This document shows, piece by piece, positions 1 to 5,197 of a stretch of DNA of 6,821 bases. The stretch lies in assembly GCA_050732635.1 (NCBI GenBank), contig JBOHRE010000136.1:1-6821 (forward strand). The letters are read 5' to 3'. The translations under genes and the position numbers were made by a program. The notes below the pieces were generated by a model. It had not been told where the DNA came from, searched no databases, and worked only from the letters and a program-made list of their open reading frames with translations. Position 1 is the first letter of the stretch, and every line of letters begins with the position of its first letter. Origin of the DNA: JBOHRE01 sp050732635. Its GTDB lineage: Bacteria; Gemmatimonadota; Gemmatimonadetes; Longimicrobiales; RSA9.

Positions 1-25
1 CCCCCCCGCCGGTGGTCGTTCCCGA

Positions 26-54
26 GGAGCCGCCGCGCGCCGCGCGGCGGCTCC
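26..54 (-). terminator. GC-rich perfect inverted repeat, probable transcription terminator
   Basis: Bases 26-39 are the exact reverse complement of bases 41-54, with one central base at 40. The RNA would form a hairpin of about 13 base pairs with a tight loop, almost entirely G and C. It begins 5 bases after the TAA stop of the small exported protein gene at 60-650, where a terminator is expected. No run of T follows on either strand, so it is not a textbook intrinsic terminator. In high-GC bacteria such hairpins often act without a clear U-tract, or they protect the 3' end of the mRNA. It could also serve a convergent gene lying left of the window. Confidence 0.6.
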
Positions 55-59
55 ATTGC

Positions 60-650
60 TTAGTTGCCGCCCACGCGCAGCTTCGCTCGGGCTGCAGCAC
101 GCGCGCCGAGCTGGACGCCCGGTCCAGCGCCGGCCCGAATCCCGGCCAGGTCGATCTGCGCGCCCGATCCGGCCCCCACCTTCAGCTGTGCCGCTTCCAG
201 CGCTGCCAGCGCCTGTGCCGATCCGTGGCCCTCGGCGACCAGACGGCCGAGCACGAACACGGCCTGGGCACGCTGTTCCGGCGGGGCGCTGGCGTGCGCC
301 CGCGCAATGGCGTCGAGCGACGCACCGGCCTCGGCGGCGAACGCAGCCGCCTCCAACGCCGCCGCGTCGGGCGCCGCGCCGTTGATCTCGAGCGCTTCAC
401 GCGCCACGATCAGCGCCTCCAGGCGCGTCTCGACGGCGGCGGCGATCCGCTCCTCGGCAACGAGCTTGGCGCGTCCTTCCGCGGCGCGCTGCTCGAGTGC
501 TCGTGTGGGCAGGCCGAGGTCGGCAGCAGAGCGGATCGCGGCCTCGATCCTCGCGCTGCTCGAAGCGTCGCCACGGGCCTCGGTTTGCGCCAGCGCCGTC
601 GCGGGCACGCCGAGTGTCGCGAGCAGTGCGGCAATGAATAGACGTCGCAT
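60..650 (-). CDS. Exported alanine-rich helical-repeat protein of unknown function
   Basis: This encodes 196 residues. Residues 1-21 form a clear Sec signal peptide: a basic start (MRR), a hydrophobic core, and an ALA-Q cleavage site after residue 21. The mature part is strongly alanine-rich and predicted helical. Residues about 33-88 and 95-154 look like two related helical-hairpin units; the first includes a GLPTRALEQRAAEGRAK stretch followed by an ERI..AV segment. From memory, similar motifs occur in uncharacterised exported proteins of Gemmatimonadota and related phyla; I assign no function. The C-terminal 40 residues are glycine- and alanine-rich and probably flexible. There are no cysteines and no catalytic motif. 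The ATG at 650 has a strong Shine-Dalgarno sequence (GGAGGAGA, 656-663) 5 bases upstream, which fixes the start. The gene is last in the series, with a hairpin just after its stop, and may have its own promoter in the gap behind the DUF1028 gene. The open frame is certain; the function is not. Confidence 0.82.
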   Translation of the reverse strand: MRRLFIAALLATLGVPATALAQTEARGDASSSARIEAAIRSAADLGLPTRALEQRAAEGRAKLVAEERIAAAVETRLEALIVAREALEINGAAPDAAALEAAAFAAEAGASLDAIARAHASAPPEQRAQAVFVLGRLVAEGHGSAQALAALEAAQLKVGAGSGAQIDLAGIRAGAGPGVQLGARAAARAKLRVGGN

Positions 651-655
651 AATGG

Positions 656-695
656 TCTCCTCCGTCTCTGATGGTCCCTGTATCAGAGAGACGAG
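656..695 (-). promoter_or_regulatory. Imperfect palindrome overlapping the ribosome binding site of the small exported gene
   Basis: The arms TCTCTGAT (665-672) and ATCAGAGA (682-689) are perfect complements around a 9-base centre. Allowing small bulges, the pairing extends outward: GTC at 690-692 (minus strand) pairs with 664-666, and CTC at 693-695 pairs with 660-662. The outer arm covers half of the GGAGGAGA Shine-Dalgarno sequence at 656-663. As DNA this could be an operator for a dimeric repressor. As RNA it is a 5' leader hairpin that could partly mask ribosome binding. The stem is AT-richer than its surroundings, which argues against a terminator. I could not place a convincing -35/-10 pair here. 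Confidence 0.4.
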
Positions 696-697
696 GT

Positions 698-732
698 GCC
701 GGCGCTGCGGGTCACAGACGGAGCACGCCGGC
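698..732 (-). terminator. GC-rich hairpin directly after the DUF1028 gene, candidate terminator
   Basis: GCCGGCG at 698-704 is the exact complement of CGCCGGC at 726-732. With a one-base bulge at 705, TGC (706-708) pairs with GCA (723-725), giving a stem of about 10 pairs and a 14-base loop. The hairpin starts two bases after the TAG stop of the DUF1028 gene on the minus strand. It is followed by a pyrimidine-rich stretch (ACCTCGTCTCTCT) rather than a pure T-tract. Position and stem strength suggest full or partial termination between the two exported-protein genes. If so, the small downstream gene needs its own promoter. Confidence 0.4.
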
Positions 733-734
733 CT

Positions 735-1757
735 CTAGCGAGCGACCATCGCGGCGATGATGCGGCGCACGAGCGTCGGATCATCGGGGAAGTGGCCGGC
801 CTGAGCGAGGCGCGGCAGCAGGTCGGCCCAGTTCGAGTCCTGCGCGTAGGCCCTGCGGAACAGCGGCAGCGACTCCTCGACGCGGTCCGAGCTGGCGAGT
901 GTTACCGCGCGCCAGAATACCAGCTCGCCATTGGTCGCCTCATCGGGTGCGAGCCGTTCGGCCGAGGAGTACTCGCGCAGTGCGGCCTCTGTGTCGCCGC
1001 GTGCCAGCGCCTCGTCGCCTGCGTTCATGTGACGATACGCGCGTGCGAGGTCGAGCAACCGCCGCAACTCACCGAGCGGGTCGGCATGATCCTCGACGCG
1101 CAGGTCGAAGATCCGGTCGTTCCACGGCTGACCGCTGGGCCGTCCGCGCACCACGAGCAGGGCCGCCGACTGGCGGCCGCGCAGGTCGCCACCGGTGGCT
1201 TCAGCGGCAGCCAGCGCGGCCATCAGTCGATCCGCCAGATCACCTCTCGCGCGCTCGAAGGCGCGGGCCATGGTCTCCGGAACCGTGTCGCTCAGCATCA
1301 GGTTGGCCTGGACGGTATAGCCGGCGCCGGCCAGATGGCCGGCTCCCTCGATCGCCTGGCTGCCGGTATGCGCGGCGACATCCCCGTGCGCGTCGACCAT
1401 TGCGACCTGCCGCACAGCGGTGTTCGGGTCGGCGGCGAGGAGCGCGGCAAGCGCCTGCGTCGCGGTCTTGCCCGCACGCATCAGCTCCAGGCCGAGCGGC
1501 CCGTACGACGGATCGACGAACGATTGCGTCGCCACGGCGCCGACGCCGGCCTCGGCCCACGGCACCAGCGAACCGACGCTGAACCAGTGCGACTGAACGG
1601 CGACACCGAGCTCACCGGTCACCGAATCGCGCGCCACGATCGAGTAGGTGTTGACCGGCCGGTCCACGGTGGCGGCGGTGCGCTGGGCGCTCGCGCCCGG
1701 CGCCAGCGGTCCCATCAGGATCAGGGTGGCGAGCGCGCTCCTCGAAGCAGATCGCAT
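735..1757 (-). CDS. Exported DUF1028-family (Ntn-hydrolase-like) protein with TPR-like C-terminus
   Basis: This encodes 340 residues. Residues 1-24 form a Sec signal peptide with a GASA-Q cleavage site, so the protein is probably periplasmic or secreted. Residues about 37-235 match the DUF1028 family throughout: NTYSIVARD near 37-44, GELGVAVQS near 48-56, GVGAVATQS near 71-79, YGPLGLELMRAG near 85-96, GYTVQANLM near 146-154, and DLRVEDHADPLGELRRLL near 218-235. DUF1028 proteins are classed by fold with the N-terminal nucleophile hydrolases; their substrate is unknown. The threonine or serine at 38-39 could be the nucleophile after processing, but that is inference. Residues about 238-325 are helical and TPR-like, with spaced A/G/Y/L positions and DxxEALxxY-type units, suggesting a protein-binding tail. 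The frame stays open to 1925, but the ATG at 1757 is chosen because it starts the signal peptide and has GGAGA (1762-1766) 4 bases upstream. The longer form would overlap addA. The gene has its own candidate -10 element and no evident link to DNA repair. Confidence 0.9.
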   Translation of the reverse strand: MRSASRSALATLILMGPLAPGASAQRTAATVDRPVNTYSIVARDSVTGELGVAVQSHWFSVGSLVPWAEAGVGAVATQSFVDPSYGPLGLELMRAGKTATQALAALLAADPNTAVRQVAMVDAHGDVAAHTGSQAIEGAGHLAGAGYTVQANLMLSDTVPETMARAFERARGDLADRLMAALAAAEATGGDLRGRQSAALLVVRGRPSGQPWNDRIFDLRVEDHADPLGELRRLLDLARAYRHMNAGDEALARGDTEAALREYSSAERLAPDEATNGELVFWRAVTLASSDRVEESLPLFRRAYAQDSNWADLLPRLAQAGHFPDDPTLVRRIIAAMVAR

Positions 1758-1781
1758 GGTGTCTCCAGGAAAGAGGCCCAC

Positions 1782-1787
1782 ATCATA
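1782..1787 (-). promoter_or_regulatory. Candidate -10 element for the DUF1028 gene
   Basis: On the minus strand the gap between addA and the DUF1028 gene contains TATGAT, one mismatch from the sigma-70 consensus TATAAT, ending 24 bases before the ATG at 1757. It is the most AT-rich spot in a very GC-rich gap. No good -35 hexamer lies 16-18 bases upstream; TTGCGC is present but about 24 bases away. This would give a short leader of roughly 18 bases containing the GGAGA ribosome binding site at 1762-1766. The call rests on one hexamer and its position. Confidence 0.35.
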
Positions 1788-1804
1788 CTCGTGCACCGTG
1801 CCGC

Positions 1805-1829
1805 TCAGCCAGCGCAACTGCCCGGCTGA
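1805..1829 (-). terminator. Weak hairpin after the addA stop
   Basis: TCAGCC (1805-1810) and GGCTGA (1824-1829) are complementary and lie just behind the TAG stop of addA on the minus strand, separated by 13 bases. The stem is only 6 to 8 pairs and no T-tract follows. At most it gives partial termination or 3'-end protection before the DUF1028 promoter region; it may also be chance in GC-rich DNA. Confidence 0.22.
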
Positions 1830-1831
1830 TC

Positions 1832-4800
1832 CTACGCCTCGATGCTGCGGCCCTCGCGCACCAGGTAGAGCAGCTTCTGCTTGACGGACTCGCTGGTCAG
1901 ATGTTGCCACGCCGCGGCATACCACTCCACCTGTGCGCGATAGGAGCTGACGCGCGCCGCGAATCCGGGCGCTGCCGTCGCATCCGTCTTGTAATCGACA
2001 ATGACCCAGCCGTCCGGCTCCCGAAACACGAGGTCGATGATGCCCTCGACGGTTTCACCTTGCGGGCCGATGCCTGGTGCGGCGATCGGCACCTCGACAT
2101 GCCGCTCGCTGGCGTGCGCGGCGCGGCGCCACAGCTCGGAGCCGATGACGGCTTCGGCATGCGCGAGCAACTCAGCGAGGTCGAGCGGCTCGCCGTGCTC
2201 GTCGGTGCGCTCGTTTTCGACCAGTAGCGCCGCAGCGATCCGGCGCAGCCGCTCGCCTGTCGCGCCGCGCGCGGCTGCCTCGAGCGTGCCGTGTACGGCC
2301 GAGCCCCAGTCGCGTCCACCCTTCACGACGGGCAGCGCGCTGTGCGAAACGGTCACGATCCCGGCATCAGGTGTGGCATCAGCGACTGCGTCTCCCTTCG
2401 CCAATGCGGTGACCGCGACCAGCCGATAGCTGGGCTGCATGCGGACCAGCCGCTCGGCCGCGAGCGCATCTGCCTGCGCCATCAGCTCGGCGGCGGAGCG
2501 CTCGAGTCGTTCGCGCTGCGGCGGCTGCTCGGCGATCGTGTCGAGCGGCGTGCCGTGTCGCTGCGCCCAATCATCGAGGAGGCGCCACGGCGAATCCTTC
2601 TTGCGCGGGTGTGTGGCAATGACCAGCTCATCGGCTGCCCGCGTCGCGGCCACGTAGAGGAGCCGGACCTCTTCGGCGTCCCGGAAGCGCGCCTCGCGCG
2701 CGACGTGCTCGTCCCAGTCACGCGGCCGCGCCAGCACGCGAGTGTTCCAGCCCTGGCGCTCGTGGACCAGCAGCCAGCCCATGGCGTCGCCGCCCGGCTG
2801 CCGCGCGACACAGGCGACCGGATCGGGCACGCCTGCCGGAAATGGACGGGCGAGCACGACCACCGGCGCCTCCAGGCCTTTCGCCTGGTGCAGGTTCATC
2901 ACGCGGACCACGTCGCTGCGACCGGGCTCCAGCGGCGCCTCCGCCTCGTTCGATTCGAGCGCAGCGAGCAGGGCGTCGAGCGCCCGCGCCAGCGAGGTGT
3001 CGCCGTCGAGCGCAGCCTGGCGCACGGCGTCGAGCGCGAAGACCAGCGCGCCGGCGCGCGTCGCGCCGAGCTCACCGGCGGCGGCGTAGGGCAGCAGTCC
3101 GATCTCGTCGACGATGCGGCCGATCACGATGTCGGCCGGCGCGTGCCGCGCCAACTCGCGCCAGCGCTGGAGCTGAAGCAGCGCGCGCTCGACCGGTCCC
3201 ATGTCGTCGCGCTCGGCGATCGGAGTCGACAGCGAGAACGGGTTGCCGCCCGCGCCCGCCTCGCGGCGCCGCAGCACGTGCTCCAGCAGCTGCTCGTGGT
3301 CGAGACCGAAGAACAGGCCGACGAGCGCGGCGACGATGCGCACTGGATTCTCGGGATCGACCAGCGCGCCGAGCAGCTCGATCAGCTCGTGCAGCTCGTC
3401 CTCGACGCCGACGCCGGCGCCGGTGATCTCGGCCGGCAGGCCGTGCGCCTCGAGCGCACGGGCGTAGCGGTCGACGTGGTGCTTGGTGCGCGTCAGCACC
3501 AGAAAATCGCCGGCGTCCCGCTCGCCTGCCTGCACGCGCGAGGCGATCCAGGCGGCGAGCCGCAGCGCGTCGTCCTCCGCCATCTCGGCACGTCGGTTGG
3601 CGGCGCCGGCGATGACGTAGGAGAACACGCCTTCGCGCCGCGCGGGTTCCGGGCCCGGCCGCGGTACGAGCGGCGCGAACGCGGCCTGCTGCTCGCTCGC
3701 AGCGCGCGGCAGGCGCTCCGGATGGTCGAAGGTGTCGTTGACGATCGTGCCGATCGGCGCGCGCGAGCGGAAGTTCGTGGTCAGCAGCAGGACCGCGCCA
3801 AAGTCGGCGAAGCGGTCACGCACGGCGTTGTAGACGGCGATGTCGGCGCGACGGAACCGATAGATGCTCTGCTTGGGATCGCCGACCACGAACAGCGCGC
3901 CCGGCCGCGGCACGAGCTCGAGCCAGGACACCTTGGTGGTCGTGGCGCGCGCGCCTTCGGCCGGGTCGGCGGCGAGGCGAAACAGGATCTCGGCCTGAAC
4001 GGGGTCCGTGTCCTGGAATTCATCGACGAGCAGACGGCGGTAGCGGCGGCCGAGCTCGGCGCAGGCATCCGGTCGGCTGCGCAGCAGCGTCGCGGCCAGC
4101 ATCAGCAGATCCTGGAACGTGAGGCGCGCGGTTCGGCGCCGCTCGAGCGCGAAGGCCTCCGCCGCTCGCGCCGCGAAGCCGACCGCAATCGGATAGCGGT
4201 GCGCGAACCACTGCTCGAGCAGCTGCCGCGCCGGACCGCCGGCCCTGGCGAATTCCTGAACGGTCTGCGACCACGCCTTCGCCGCCGCGACATCGGACCA
4301 GGCCTTGGCCGAGACCTTCGGCTCGGTCGTCTCAGACACCTCGGCGAGCGCGTCCAGAAACGCGAGCTCCGAATCCCAGCCGATGACCCAGCGGGAGAAG
4401 CGCAGCGTGCGGATGCGGGTTTGCAGTGCGTCCCAGCCGTCGTCCGGCTCGTCGCGGGGCATGATGCGCTGCGCATCATCGAGCAGCCGCTCGAGGCGGG
4501 CGCGGACCGCCGCCACCTCGGTGGGCTCCGGACGCGGCGCGTCCGCGATCGGGTAGACGACGTCCGGGTTGTCCGAGATCTCCCGGTACAGCTCGAAGAG
4601 CTGCGCGGGGCGGAGCCCGACATCGGCCAGCGCGCCGAGTGCCGCGTCCTCATCCGCCACCAGGCGTTCCAGCCAGACATTCCAGAAGTGTCGCGCGAGG
4701 CGCGTCTCCTCGACCGGCTGCAGCTCGTGGAACGCGGGGTCGAGCTCCGCTTCCAGCGGACGCTCACGCAACAGCCGGGCGCAGAACGCGTGGATGGTGC

Positions 4801-5197
4801 CGAGGAACGCCCGATCGATGTCGCGGAGCGCGAGGTCGAGCCGTGCCACCGCGTCGGCATCGGCGGCTGTGCGCGCGCTCGCGAGGTCGGTCTCGAGGGC
4901 AGACTGGAAGCGCTCGCGCAGCTCGGCCGCTGCCTTGCGCGTGAAGGTCACAGCCGCGATCTCATCGATCCGCGCTGCGCCCGAACGGACGAGCGCGCTC
5001 ATGCGCTGCACGAGCGCCGTGGTCTTGCCCGAGCCCGCGCCCGCTTCGACGAGCAGGTTCGTATCGAGGTCGGCGACGATACGGGCCCGCTCGGCGGCAT
5101 CGGGCAGCGCCGGCTCGCCGGCATCGGCGACGGGCGGCGCAGCCTGCGCGGGTTGCGGCTCGGCCAGCCCGAGCTCGAGCTGATCGCGGCCGCTCAT
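1832..5197 (-). CDS. addA: AddA-type ATP-dependent helicase-nuclease (UvrD/RecB superfamily 1 helicase)
   Basis: This encodes 1121 residues, near the usual AddA length. It should be the motor and one nuclease of the cytoplasmic AddAB complex, which unwinds and resects double-strand breaks for RecA-mediated recombination. The helicase motifs are all present: Walker A GAGSGKTT (53-60, Lys58), TFTRKAAAELRERF (84-97), GTIHAFC (133-139), Walker B LLVDEFQDTD (389-398), VVGDPKQSIYRFRRADI (437-453), TTNFRS (473-478), NLHQAKGLEAPVVVLA (768-783) and LLYVAATRAADELVIA (846-861). The C-terminus holds a RecB-type nuclease: GSAVHGTLE (965-973, His969), EGIIDLVF (1051-1058, Asp1055), VIVDYKTD (1065-1072, Asp1068 and Lys1070) and QVEWYA (from Gln1089). 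The canonical Q-motif glutamine is not obvious ahead of Walker A. The ATG at 5197 is preferred over an in-frame GTG at 5212 because it overlaps the addB stop as ATGA and follows a Shine-Dalgarno sequence (5203-5210) by 5 bases. Residues 6-11 resemble a sliding-clamp binding peptide, followed by a Pro/Ala-rich linker. A stand-alone RecB-like enzyme is less likely, given the AddB-type partner. Confidence 0.93.
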   Translation of the reverse strand: MSGRDQLELGLAEPQPAQAAPPVADAGEPALPDAAERARIVADLDTNLLVEAGAGSGKTTALVQRMSALVRSGAARIDEIAAVTFTRKAAAELRERFQSALETDLASARTAADADAVARLDLALRDIDRAFLGTIHAFCARLLRERPLEAELDPAFHELQPVEETRLARHFWNVWLERLVADEDAALGALADVGLRPAQLFELYREISDNPDVVYPIADAPRPEPTEVAAVRARLERLLDDAQRIMPRDEPDDGWDALQTRIRTLRFSRWVIGWDSELAFLDALAEVSETTEPKVSAKAWSDVAAAKAWSQTVQEFARAGGPARQLLEQWFAHRYPIAVGFAARAAEAFALERRRTARLTFQDLLMLAATLLRSRPDACAELGRRYRRLLVDEFQDTDPVQAEILFRLAADPAEGARATTTKVSWLELVPRPGALFVVGDPKQSIYRFRRADIAVYNAVRDRFADFGAVLLLTTNFRSRAPIGTIVNDTFDHPERLPRAASEQQAAFAPLVPRPGPEPARREGVFSYVIAGAANRRAEMAEDDALRLAAWIASRVQAGERDAGDFLVLTRTKHHVDRYARALEAHGLPAEITGAGVGVEDELHELIELLGALVDPENPVRIVAALVGLFFGLDHEQLLEHVLRRREAGAGGNPFSLSTPIAERDDMGPVERALLQLQRWRELARHAPADIVIGRIVDEIGLLPYAAAGELGATRAGALVFALDAVRQAALDGDTSLARALDALLAALESNEAEAPLEPGRSDVVRVMNLHQAKGLEAPVVVLARPFPAGVPDPVACVARQPGGDAMGWLLVHERQGWNTRVLARPRDWDEHVAREARFRDAEEVRLLYVAATRAADELVIATHPRKKDSPWRLLDDWAQRHGTPLDTIAEQPPQRERLERSAAELMAQADALAAERLVRMQPSYRLVAVTALAKGDAVADATPDAGIVTVSHSALPVVKGGRDWGSAVHGTLEAAARGATGERLRRIAAALLVENERTDEHGEPLDLAELLAHAEAVIGSELWRRAAHASERHVEVPIAAPGIGPQGETVEGIIDLVFREPDGWVIVDYKTDATAAPGFAARVSSYRAQVEWYAAAWQHLTSESVKQKLLYLVREGRSIEA
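5165..5182 (-). other. Possible beta sliding-clamp binding peptide in the AddA N-terminus
   Basis: These bases encode residues 6-11 of AddA, QLELGL. Known bacterial clamp-binding peptides follow Q-L-x-L-x-L/F; E. coli DNA polymerase IV uses QLVLGL and Hda uses QLSLPL near its N-terminus. Here the peptide sits at the extreme N-terminus, followed by a Pro/Ala-rich segment (residues about 12-32) that looks disordered, before the helicase core starts near residue 33. Exposed position plus flexible linker suits a docking peptide. Binding itself is inference. Confidence 0.45.

Noticed and set aside
12..641. Plus-strand open frames opposite the small exported gene
   Set aside because: Arg- and Gly-rich translations without a domain or convincing ribosome binding site. 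The minus-strand frame has a signal peptide and a strong Shine-Dalgarno sequence.
1758..1925. Longer start for the DUF1028 protein, 56 residues upstream
   Set aside because: It would overlap the 3' end of addA by over 90 bases, would bury the signal peptide internally, and has no better ribosome binding site than the ATG at 1757.
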